Source: Owenia fusiformis (lineage: Eukaryota > Annelida > Polychaeta > Sabellida > Oweniidae). From it: DNA of 64,000 nucleotides. Under the pieces are notes generated by a model that was not told the DNA's origin, did no database searches, and saw only the letters and a program-made list of their open reading frames with translations. Both the position numbers and the translations under genes were made by a program. The stretch's first letter is position 1. Each line of letters starts with the position of its first letter. The stretch covers positions 31,621,259 through 31,685,258 of the forward strand of contig CAIIXF020000009.1 of the NCBI GenBank assembly GCA_903813345.2. Direction: 5' to 3'. Positions 23,391 to 33,680 of this stretch are shown one piece after another.

Positions 23391-25496
23391 CACGGAGCGG
23401 TAGGCAAACTGCGCGCCTACTATGCACGCAGTTTGGAACACTGACAAACTGCGCGCCTATTCACAAAATGACAGACAGGGAGGACACGACTCCCAGGAGG
23501 ATGGAAATTACTGGAAATACTAGGCTAGTTTTGGTTTACAGACAGTACCAAGATGTGGAGACTAACTTAGTTTATACGTAGCACTCGATTTTTTTCCCGA
23601 TGCATATCTAGTTATCTCAAAATAAGGTTCCCAAGGAGCTTTCGTGTTGAAATTATACAGTGTTGCGTCATATAATGTCTGTTTTTCGTAGTTTGACGTT
23701 TATTGAGCCCTTGTGTTTGCATATTGTGAAAGATATAGGATTACTGCACATGGTTTAAGTAATATAGTTTGTTTGTTAAACAGTGACAAGCCATTAACGT
23801 GATTTTATTTTTTTCGCTGTCAAACTGCGTGCATACTTTCACGTGGATTTCACAAACTGCGTGCCTAATATTTACAAACTGCGCGCCTATATTTACAAAC
23901 TGCGCGCCTAATTTGCAAGCTGTGTGCAAGTTTGTTGTGTATTTTCAGAAAACGTAAACGCCACTCACTAAACCTGTCCCTATATAAAAAGAAACCAAAG
24001 TCTGACCCTAACAAAAATGTAGATAACAACGGCGCATCTTCAAAAACCATGACACCCCTTCAGAATTAAACAAGATGTTATTTTAAAACGCACCAATGAA
24101 GAAAAGGAAACCAATCAAGAAACCAAAGAGGCGATTATTTAAAGGTACCAGTGACTCATTTGAAAAAACATTAAAAACTTCTTGCCCGATGTCCTCTCAA
24201 ACCTTAAAAGACCCTTCCTCAATTTCTTTGGACTTATAAGGCTCGTATACTATACATGTACTGCAGTCGGGACATTCAAGTATTACTTCCTTTGGCATAT
24301 GCTATAACATAGACTCGGAACTATTGTATCCCCAAAAATTCAAAGATTTAAGTGAAAAAGTTTTGAATTTCTGAATTTTTGCTCGTCATGCATGCATGGT
24401 CACTTATTTATGGTAACATGGGTAATAAGTTTCACGTCTGCACGTCGAAAGAGTGAGATTGTTGTAATTATCTTTTTCTTACTTATGTTGCTAAAACTGT
24501 GAATTTTTATAGCATTTTATAATGAGGAATTCATTGAATTCTAAGAAATGGCTTTTTGGACTGCATCAATCAAAAATATAAATAAAAAAGGATTCAATAT
24601 ATATTTACACAATTTTTATGAACGAATTGTATTTATATTGCACCATGCATCATGCACCATGTTAGTTTGAAATAAAGTAGTAAAATAGGCACTTCGGCAC
24701 TTCGATGGGGACTAGGCGGGGGCCACCTGGGTGTCTTTTAGTAGGACCCCAATAGAACAAAACCATTTTCATGAGATTTTTGAACTCAACTCTATATGAT
24801 GAAGTCGAATTATTGCATCAATTTTTCTATTAAATCATATAGACAAGAACAAAATAAAATATAAATATGTACATTTCCACCGGTTGTCAACCATCAACCC
24901 AATTTTAGTTTTTGATTTATTTGAACCTTTTCAATCTATACCTTTTCAACTTACTTACGTACTCCCATGAAATCACATAGGCCTGCATTACTGAGAAGTC
25001 ATCGATAATATGCACGCAGTTTGGAAGAGTAGGCACGCAGTTTGTGATTTCTGGCTAAAATAGGCGCGCAGTTTGTGTTTTATTACTTCTTTCTGTCATG
25101 TTCATCTGTTTTAATACGAAATATTTTGTATTGTACGGGAAAACTGGGTTGAGATTTACCTGTGAATCAAAACCCAAGTGTTTTATATTTCTGTGAAACG
25201 TACGATATCAACTTATGTATCGGTGATCGAAAAATCGATGTCAATTTTTTGTATTAATCTGCTTATATTTTTAAACCTACGTTCATCTGGACATGCATTT
25301 CGCTATCACATGGTTGAATCATATAATCGCCACCGAATGGACGTGTTGAACTATAAAACAATTCAGAATAAATGTCTTAAAATGACGTTTGAAAACACAG
25401 ACTCCAACTTTTATGATGCAATGTTGATAGGCGCGCAGTTTGTCAGTCTTTCAAACTGCGTGCATAGTAGGCAAGCAGTTTGGCTACCGCACCGTG
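23391..25496. mobile_element. 2.1 kb CAC-ended element with 5-bp target duplication (Transib-like), subterminal repeats
   Basis: Left end CACGGAGCGGTAGGCAAACT; the right end, read inward, is CACGGTGCGGTAGCCAAACT. The ends match for about 48 bp. The flanks are GAGGT on both sides (23386-23390 and 25497-25501), a 5-bp duplication. CAC termini plus 5-bp duplications fit the Transib/RAG-like class, and the right end CACGGTG resembles an RSS heptamer (inference). A CAAACTGCGCGCCTA motif is repeated about 14 times beneath the ends. It mostly points inward: about 23405, 23445, 23821, 23853, 23875 and 23896 on the left; 25014, 25033, 25063, 25429 and 25470 inverted on the right. No transposase is visible, so it is non-autonomous. 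Confidence 0.75.
24096..24239 (+). CDS. Short basic ORF inside the CAC-ended element (47 aa)
   Basis: Starts with ATG and reads MKKRKPIKKPKRRLFKGTSD, then a Ser/Thr-rich tail to a TAA. It is strongly basic, like a nuclear-localisation or DNA-binding segment, but too short to assign. It could be the N-terminal scrap of a lost transposase or captured sequence, or chance. I do not recognise it. Confidence 0.2.
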   Translation: MKKRKPIKKPKRRLFKGTSDSFEKTLKTSCPMSSQTLKDPSSISLDL

Positions 25497-25582
25497 GAGG
25501 TGAGGAAAGTAAGTGACTGGCATTATGTTTCTTCGTGTTGCGATAACATGTCAAAACACCTTAAACACAAATGGTAACGTAC

Positions 25583-25724
25583 ATGATACTGAGGTCCTTT
25601 CTGCAATTTGACCAACATAGACGTCGTACCATTTTTCATTTCGTGAGTTTGGATGATATTAGATGATAGAACTGGCCTGTAAGGTTTTCTTCGCGGGGTT
25701 TTCTTCACCTCGTCAATGTATGTT
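25583..25724 (-). CDS. Unassigned exon-like segment
   Basis: On the minus strand a 142-nt open segment is bounded by an AG (GGAACAG, before 25724) and a good donor (CAT|GTACGT, after 25583). It encodes about 47 residues of mixed composition, including YIDEVKKTPRRKPYRPVL and HEMKNGTTSMLVKLQKG, which look like protein rather than translated AT-rich noise. It begins in phase 2 and ends in phase 0, so it cannot be spliced between synaptotagmin exons 1 and 2 without breaking the frame. The polypyrimidine tract is weak. It lies just outside the right end of the CAC-ended element. It could be a nested gene's exon, a pseudo-exon or a fossil. I do not recognise the family. Confidence 0.3.
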
Positions 25725-25774
25725 CTGTTCCATTCACAGAATCGACAAAGATTGATATTATAAAGTGTCATTTA

Positions 25775-26195
25775 GAATGGTCGAGACTATCATGGCCAGC
25801 TAACGTATTTGATTACCCAAGGGACATATAAATATGTCTGATTCCTCAAACGAATATAAGACTCCATTATTTAAAAAAATATCAAGTCTCTCTTCAGTTC
25901 TCGAACAATCCAATAAAGTAGATTAAGTGTAGATATCATGAACAGATATAAAAAGCCATATATGTAAGTCGACCGCCTCTTGAGGAATGTAGGAAAGAGC
26001 AGTCTGTCATACTATTACATGCATATTGGTTAACGAATTAAAACATCTGTTTGGAATACATGGTTATTAACAAAAGTATTAGAATAATTGCAATGAGATA
26101 AGATAACAAATAATTATTAATTATCAGCCTTCCTTTTTAAAAAAATCGAGTTTCATCAATTCGCATCCTTCATGGTCCATATGTGATTCAGAGGC
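25775..26195. other. No gene
   Basis: Unique AT-rich sequence between the exon-like segment and the minisatellite. Confidence 0.5.
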
Positions 26196-26198
26196 AAG

Positions 26199-27805
26199 AA
26201 TTGCAAGTGATAGATAAACTTGTTAGAGTTGCAATGAATAGATAAACTTGCTAGAGTTGAAATGAATAGATAATCTTGTTAGACTTGCAATGAATAGATA
26301 ATCTTGTTAGACTTGCAATGAATAGATAAACTTGTTAGAGTTGCAATGAATATATAAACTTGTTAGACTTACAATGAATAGATAAACTTGTTAGAGTTGC
26401 AATGAATAGATAAACTTGAATAGATAAACTTGCTAGACTTGCGATGGATAGATAATCTTGTTATACTTGTAATGAATAGATCAAGGTGTTGGAGTTGCAA
26501 TGAATAGATAATATTTGAGTTGCAATGAATAGATAATCTTGTTAGACTTGCGATAAATAGATACACTTGTTAGACTTGCAATGAATAGACAAACTTGTTA
26601 GACTTGCAATGAATATATAAACTTGTTAGACTTGTAATGAATAGATAATCTTGTTAGACTTGCAATGAATAGATAAACTTGTTAGGCCTGCAATGAATAG
26701 ATAAACTTGTCAGAGTTGCAATGAATAGATAATCTTGTTAGAGTTGCAATGAATAGATAAGCTTGTTAGACTTGCGATAAATAGATACACTTGTTAGACT
26801 TGCAATGAATAGACAAACTTGTTAGACTTGTAATGAATATATAAACTTGTTAGACTTGTAATGAATAGATAAACTTGTTAGGCCTGCAATGAATAGATAA
26901 ACTTGTCAGAGTTGCAATGAATAGATAAACTTGCTAGAGTTGCAATGAATAGATAAGCTTGTTAGACTTGCAATGAATAGATAAGCTTGTTAGACTTGCA
27001 ATGAATAGATAAACTTGTTAGACTTGTAATGAATATATAAACTTGTTAGACTTGTAATGAATAGATAAACTTGTTAGACTTGTAATGAATAGATAAACTT
27101 GTTAGACTTGTAATGAATATATAAACTTGTTAGACTTGAAATGAATAGATAAACTTGTTAGGCCTGCAATGAATAGATAAACTTGTCAGAGTTGCAATGA
27201 ATAGATAAACTTGTTAGAGTTGCAATGAATAGATAAACTTGCTAGACTTGCAATGAATAGATAAACTTGTTAGAGTTGCAATGAATAGATAAACTTGTTA
27301 GACTTGCAATGAATAGATAAACTTGTTAAAGTTGCAATGGATAGATAAACTTGTTAGACTTGCACAGAATAGATAAACCTGTTAGAGTTGCAATGAATAG
27401 ATAAACTTGTTAGAGTTGCAATGAATAGATAATCTTGTTAGACTTGCAATGAATAGATAATCTTGTTAGACTTGCGATGAATAGATAAACTTGCTAGAGT
27501 TGAAATGAATAGATAATCTTGTTAGACTTGCGATGAATAGATAAACTTGCTAGAGTTGCAATGAATAGATAATCTTGTTAAACTTGCAATGAATAGATAA
27601 TCTTGTTAGACTTGCAATGAATAGATAAACTTGTTAGACTTACAATGAATCTCATAGATGATTTTGTTAAAGTTGCAATGAATAGATAATCTGGGAAGAA
27701 TTGCATGGATTAGATAATCTCGTTAGAGTTTCAAGGAATAGATATTATATTGTTAAAGTTGCCAGCAAAAGATGATCTTGTCAAAGTTGTAAGGAATAAA
27801 TATAC
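26199..27805. repeat. 28-bp minisatellite, ~57 copies
   Basis: The unit is close to TTGCAATGAATAGATAAACT plus TGTTAGAC. Variants alternate AGACTTGC/AGAGTTGC and AAACTT/AATCTT. A rarer variant, TTAGGCCTGC, occurs at about 26682, 26878 and 27158, spaced by 7 and 10 units, which shows higher-order duplication. The last ~150 bp are degenerate. There are no unique spacers. The GAT/TAGATAAAC content leaves no meaningful frame. Confidence 0.97.
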
Positions 27806-27887
27806 GGTAATTTAAAGGTCATCCACAGCGTTCATTATAGCAACAATCCGTTTATAAATAGTTGAATAAGACAATGTGGTAAGCCAC

Positions 27888-27963
27888 GTCCTCCGAACGC
27901 AGGGCTCCAGACATCAGCCATTACTCCGAGGTACGAGTTCTAGGGGCCTGTGCTCGGAGGATG
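27888..27963. mobile_element. MULE-like miniature element, copy 2 (76 bp)
   Basis: Same family as 22241-22413 in opposite orientation: GTCCTCCGAACGCAGGG-TCCAGACAT on the left and GCTCGGAGGATG on the right. The flanks GGTAAGCCAC (27878-27887) and GGTAAACCAC (27964-27973) form a 10-bp target duplication with one mismatch. It lacks most of the interior of copy 1. Confidence 0.78.
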
Positions 27964-27973
27964 GGTAAACCAC

Positions 27974-30020
27974 ACCTTCCTCTCCTACGTAATTACTAAA
28001 CCCTGGGCCTCAGAGTACTTTCTCATTTAGTTCCTCGAGTAGTTACTTGCCCCTCCACTACAATTTCACCATACCCTAGGCTCAGGAAGATAAATAATAT
28101 AATCTAGCGCAAAACTGAGGTGTGGCCGAATCCAATCAGAGTTAAAATTTGTTCTAGTTAGACTATTATTTTCCAGAAAATATATCCTGAATAAAGTTAA
28201 CATCCAGTCCCCGATTTACAAACGTCGATTTTGCACTATATCTATACATAACCCTGGCACAGTACTAAAGATAGGGGATTTTAGAATAACAAGAAAAGTA
28301 GAAATTAAAAACGACATTGCAAGAGAAGATTTCACTGGCAGCACGTCTAATAAGTTCCAATGATATCATGTTTATCTATGGTTTAAATGCATCAATCAAG
28401 TGGATTCAGAGAACGGACTAAGACATTCGCCTGCAATATTAATAAGATATTATTGTTACCGCCATCCATCATATTAGACATAAACCCGCTCCCCAAGTTT
28501 TAATAAAACATATTTACGTCATGCGAATTTCTTGTCTTTAAACTATTTCACAGAGATTCGAAAAAGAGAAACATCATCGTGGCTTAAGTTTATTCATGGG
28601 AAGCCCATCGATCATGAGTTTAAAACAATATTAATAGTTATCTATATGCAAATTCTATTCCTCGTTATTTCTAAATTTAGATCAAGAATATTGTTTTGCA
28701 ACTAGTTGTTTAATAACTTTGGAAATCGATTTGCGAATATACATGGTGGTAGTGCATGGGGAGAAGAAAGATGTTGCAATTTGAGTCAATTTTCTTAAAA
28801 TTTGTCACAGCATATACTTCTTGATCACCCTGTATAAATGTGCTTATAGACACATAATCCGAAAACAAATGACACCCTGTCTTCCCATTTGACGCTATTC
28901 GATGGTTTTTAACGTAATTAAATAGATAATTTATTGACTTAGTTTCGTATTGCCAACGATGTGCTCTTATAAAAGATACATGACATGGTTACATCGCCCT
29001 CAATTTGTCCATCGTCGGTTCCCACGCTCAATCGTTACGTTCTATCGGAATAGGTCCGAAGCTTGATGAAGCAAGATGCAATTTGTTTGTGATACTTGAA
29101 ATTTAAGAGTTACACTTAAACATTTTTTTGTTATAACAATTACATTCAGTTCATGTTTATAAAAGTTTGAGTTTTACAAAATAATTCAAAACAGTGTCTT
29201 CTTCATCTATTTCATTCTCATTTATGAAATTGTATTATTAGATTATGTAAGATTTATAAATCTATCAGAGCTCAAAATCAAGAAAATATTTTTTTATATG
29301 GTAATCTATTTCATAAATCTTACATCAGATCAAATTTTACATCAGATGGCTTGCCAATCGCCAAAAAGGCATCAAAGATAACAATATATATACATGTATA
29401 TTATTATATAATGAGCTAATTATGAACAACATTAAGTACATTCTGGCTATCAAGAACTGGGGGCGTCTGGCTAAGAATAATAGTGAAGATGAAGAGGTGT
29501 CAAATAAGCAAATAAATAAAATAGATCGTTCGCATTTACATCGAATGGCAGATTTGCAATATGACGCCCACTTACATGCGTGTATGTAATGAATAGAACT
29601 TAGGGCAATGCTAATCTCTGAAGACTAGGTGCGTTACATGGTAGCTAATTCAATCCAAATCTAAAACCATACCTGATTTGAGGTATATATAAAGGTGTTG
29701 ATAATTACCAATATCTGGATAAGCTTTACAAAATTTCCAAAGCGGGAAATTACTTTAGAGATTGATAACCATCCCCCATCTCCGGAGGTTTGTATCGTAA
29801 CCTTAACGTAACTGTTTTCTTAATTGGTCTTTACTCGACCAGTGGCTAAAATGGGAAAATAATCTTAACCTTTCCTGCACTTATTTGATTTATATTTCAT
29901 TATCTGAAAAACAGAAGAATGAAAACGTGTAGTGATTGGTCAAGATATAAACCGATAAGTCAAGGAGCACCGATCCCTATCATTCCGACCTGAAAATCTC
30001 ATAATGAAACATTAACAATA
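27974..30020. other. Intron 1, unique-looking stretch
   Basis: No repeat family, RNA gene or exon recognised over 2 kb. Only short palindromes and A/T runs are present. Confidence 0.45.
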
Positions 30021-30025
30021 TAGGG

Positions 30026-30167
30026 GTTATGCACTGGGAGGTTTTAGATACAGGGAATATCCCGAGGGATATACAATATATCTTCCCGAGGGACCGAAGA
30101 GACCGAGGGAAGATGTATTGTATATCCCAAGGGATATTCCATGTATCCAAACCGACCGTGCATAACT
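30026..30167. mobile_element. 142-bp hairpin element
   Basis: GTTATGCACTGGGAGGTTTT, a TACAGGGAATATCCCGAGGG block and ATACAATATATCTTCCCGAG form the left arm; the complement follows, ending GGTCGGT-style bases and GTGCATAAC. The arms are ~65 bp with a few mismatches. Inner smaller palindromes (GGAATATCCC, GGGATATAC) make a multi-branched fold. Confidence 0.8.
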
Positions 30168-30168
30168 G

Positions 30169-30475
30169 GTGTATCTCATACTTGAGTGGGTTTAGGGTAG
30201 ATATAATCCTTTTCCACCTTTTTCAAATGACAAGATACTTATATTTAACATTTTCGTAATATTCTTTTTGTTCAATACAATGAAATTGTAACATTTAAAC
30301 TTAAAAAAAGTTAAATTTTAAAATTAAAAAATTAAGACTTTTGATTTTAAACTTTTTTAAACTTTTGAAAAATTCCCGGGAGCGGGATGGATATATTATA
30401 TCTGCCCGCTCCTCAGATACAATATATATTCCCGGGTGATATCTACCACAAACCCACTCAAGTATGAGATACATC
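30169..30475. mobile_element. MITE with ~33-bp inverted ends
   Basis: GTGTATCTCATACTTGAGTG followed by GGTTT at the left; CCACTCAAGTATGAGATACA at the right (30454-30473). It lies directly next to the hairpin at 30026-30167, so the two may be parts of one element. The centre has a second palindrome around CCCGGGAGCGGG...CCCGCTCC...CCCGGG (30375-30436). Confidence 0.75.
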
Positions 30476-30614
30476 AACTTATTCCATCATTATATGTACT
30501 ACATGTAGACATATCAGTTTTGGTGAATTAACATAAATAGATAAATAAACACAGGAATACTATTCAAAGTGGGTTTTCGCAAGGTGTGAGTTTGAAAACT
30601 AATGGCACTATTAA

Positions 30615-32094
30615 CACGGGATACTAGAGTATCCGCGTATATTGAGTATGACCGGTTCTAAGCTTACGAGTGTGACCGTATTTCTGTTCCTATAAACAGA
30701 CGAGGTGAGTACTTGCTTTTTATGAACACTTTCGAACGTTTTCTTTTTATCCTACCTGGTCAATGAATGATACTTGGTATACTTATAATGCCAGGCATAT
30801 CACAAGGGGCCTTAATCAAGAGAAAACGTATTAATATTAGATTGAAGCCGTAAAATCCTAGTTTCCAGCATCTTTGATCAGTTTTTGTGTAACGCAACGC
30901 AACTCCGAAGAGGATGACACATCTTATGTATAATATATAGCTAGATCTACGAATTAGTCATGAATATTTTAAATAATTTAGCATGCTCTGTCCAAATATG
31001 ATACATCTTTGAATTTTTGAGAATACGAATGTCACTGGTGCCCCATTATTGGAGAATACGGTTGTGAAATGTCTTGGATCGGCATTTAACCGGTGTTTGG
31101 ATACGACTTTTAGCGGTGACAGATGCAAAAGGTAATTCGAAATACCAGAATGTTGAGGCTCTTCAGACGCTTGCAGTAGGTCTCCAATATAAAGTGGGAA
31201 GAACTAAATAAGAGTAGATGACTTATAGTGTCAAGAGCCTATCTTTTCCAAAATAATTCAGTTAAACGTAGACCGAAAACAATAGCCTTGTTTGATTATA
31301 ATTATGTTGTCCCATTTCAGACCTTTTGTAGATTTGTGGTTAAATCAGTTGACCCGATTTCAGATGTTGGCGAAAGTAATGGCAAAATATGCTTTTAGAA
31401 CATTTTTTATCGAATTTCAGTAATATAATAAGACAGGTTTTATACCAATACATTACAATGTATGGAAAGAAAAGTTTATCATGTATTTGAATATATAACA
31501 TATTACTCTGTAACCAAATTGCTGAAACTACACATTTAACTTAAAATACAACATTTTTCAGATGGCAGCATCAGTAACACCTCTTATTGAGGAGCATACA
31601 CTCGTATTCTACACCGGTAACATTCCGATCACATCAATCAGTGGGCCGTGTTACACTCGTTTCCATGACATTTCACAAGCGTATCCTCTGGGAAAAGATA
31701 AATCCTTCTCTTGCTCACTCTACGGGGGATCATATAAACTGAGATTTGGAGATCTTGTTCAGGTTAGCCATAAAAAGGTTTGGGATTTGTTTTTTTCTAC
31801 TGTGATATTAATGATTTGGCTCTAAGGCGAGAAATCTGTACTTTCTGATTGATATTCCATTATGAACAGTTACATTGCTAAAATAGCTCATGTTTAACAT
31901 TTTTTTGTTACATTACTATTAAATACAGCATAAACTATATTCAACAAACACAATTTCAAAAAGGATAATATAGAAGTTAACCTTTATTTTCCATTTTTAA
32001 GCAGCTGTGCCTCTCATGACTTTCCAAAACAGGTCATATTCGTAGCCTAAGAACCGGTCATACTCAATATACGCGGATACTCTAGTTACCCGTG
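30615..32094. mobile_element. 1.48 kb CAC-ended element with 5-bp target duplication
   Basis: Left end CACGGGATACTAGAGTATCC; the right end, read inward, is CACGGGTAACTAGAGTATCC. The match then runs on through CGCGTATATTGAGTATGACC and GGTTCT for about 48 bp, then weaker. The flanks are ATTAA (30610-30614) and ATTAA (32095-32099). The architecture is as in the element at 23391 (CAC ends, 5-bp duplication), but the terminal sequence is different, so this is a second family. It carries the open frame at 31562. Confidence 0.78.
31562..31762 (+). CDS. Exon-like ORF inside the 1.48 kb CAC-ended element
   Basis: A 67-codon segment starting with ATG directly after a strong acceptor (ACATTTTTCAG) and ending at a donor (GTTCAG|GTTAGC). 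If unspliced it reads on to 87 aa. The residues are protein-like: IEEHTLVFYTGNIPITSIS, then GPCYTRFHDISQAYPLGKD and YGGSYKLRFGDLVQ. GC content is visibly higher than around it. I do not recognise a domain. Options: part of a spliced transposon protein, or a host exon captured between the inverted ends. An in-frame open segment with a good acceptor lies 2.5 kb downstream (34258). Confidence 0.4.
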
Positions 32095-32388
32095 ATTAAC
32101 GTATTCGTTTCTTTTACGTGCGAAGCTGGGGATTACTCCTCATTACCATAAGCAGGGGAAGGTGACATTCGTACTGTTGAAAACCTCCTCTCATTCATAT
32201 AACCAAATGTAGGCATAATCAACACATTTACAGACTACTATGTCAACGTGATATATTTTTTTAGTCTGATACTTTTTGTGTTAGTACAATCTGAGTTTCC
32301 TAACCTCAATTTGTTACTCAATGAATTCATTCTATTTTGACTGATGTTTCATGATCTGACAATTATTGTTGATACAATGGAATAGTTG

Positions 32389-32640
32389 TTATTTATGTTG
32401 ATAAAGTTGAAACAATACTGTGTTATTTATGTTGATAAAGTTGAAACAATACTGTGTTATTTATGTTGATAAAGTTGAAACAATACTGTGTTATTTATCT
32501 TGATAAAGTTGAAACAATACTGTGTTATTTATCTTGATAAAGTTGAAACAATACTGTGTTATTTATGTTGATAAAGTTGAAACAATACTGTGTTATTTAT
32601 GTTGATAAAGTTGAAACAATACTGTGTTATTTATGTTGAT
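32389..32640. repeat. 34-bp minisatellite, ~7 copies
   Basis: The unit is GTTGATAAAGTTGAAACAAT plus ACTGTGTTATTTAT, almost perfect. Two copies carry CTTGATAAAG instead of GTTGATAAAG. The low divergence implies recent expansion. Confidence 0.97.
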
Positions 32641-32689
32641 ATGATGCAGGTGGCAATCTTGGAATCCATGGCGATGCAAAAATAAAAAA

Positions 32690-33680
32690 TGAAATTGATT
32701 GATATAGACTAGAATCAGGGGGTTGAAAATATAATGACATCTTATATTTTGACGAGCAGGCAAGTCATGTCTACTAATTGAAAGGAAAAGGGTTCCTTAA
32801 TCGATACTGAGATTTAACAAGACGAAATAGGTGTCAAAATGTGTTTTTGGGTAAAAAATGTGTTTTTTGCAAAAAAAAAATTTTAATAATTAAAATTTTT
32901 TTTAGAAATTTTATTTTAGTAAATACAGTCTGGTTGACTATGGAAAAGTGAAAACAAATCAGTTTTTATCGATTTTTGGTGATTTTGGGGAGGTTTTAGA
33001 GATTTCTCTTGTGGTTGGCATAACGTGAAATGAATGTAGACTATCTAAGAATCAGTGCATTGGAAATATAATGATCCCTTTTTGACGAGCAGGCAAGTCA
33101 TGTTAACTAATTGAAAGGTAAACGGTTTCTTAATTGATACTGAGATTTAACAAGAAAAAATAGGTGTCAAAATGTGTTTTTGGGTAAAAAATGTGTTTTT
33201 TGCAGATTTTTTTTAAATTAAAAAAAGATTTAGAAATTTTATTTCAGTAAATACAGTCTGGTTTACTATGGAAACGTGAAAATAAATCAGTTTTGATCGA
33301 TTTTGGTGATTTTGGGGAGGTTTTAGAGATTTCTCTTGTGGTTGGCATAACGTGAAATGAATGTAGACTAGAATCAGTGCATTGGGAATATAATGATCTC
33401 TTTTTGACGAGCAGGCAAGTCATGTTAACTAATTGTAGTTTAACTAGACTCTGCACGCAGGGTAATGGTTTCTTAATTGATACTGAGATTTAACAAGAAA
33501 AAATAGGTGTCAGAATGTGTTTTGGGGTAAAAATGTGTTTTGTGAAGAAAAAATTTAATTTTTTTTAGAAATTTTATTTTAGTAAATACAATCTGGCTAC
33601 AGAGTATAAAAAAGTGAAAATAAACAATTTTTGATCGATTTTGGGAAGCTTTTAGAGATTTCTCTAGTGGTTGGCATAAT
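32690..33680. repeat. Three tandem copies of a ~325-bp unit
   Basis: GACGAGCAGGCAAGTCATGT occurs at 32751, 33083 and 33406. Each is followed by a TTAATTGATACTGAGATTTA block, an AAAATGTGTTTTTGGGTAAA block and TTTTGGGGAGGTTTTAGAGA. A relative in inverted orientation lies at about 34915-34990. Copy 3 differs by carrying an extra ~27-bp insert (33436-33462). Confidence 0.9.

Noticed and set aside
25178-25516. 112-aa plus-strand frame
   Set aside because: Reads into the inverted terminal repeats of the CAC-ended element and past its boundary.
25583-25724. Use of this segment as an extra synaptotagmin exon
   Set aside because: Its phases (2 in, 0 out) do not fit between exon 1 (ends phase 1) and exon 2, whereas direct joining is in frame.
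26199-27805. CRISPR-like regular repeats
   Set aside because: Units are directly tandem with no unique spacers, and the genome is animal.
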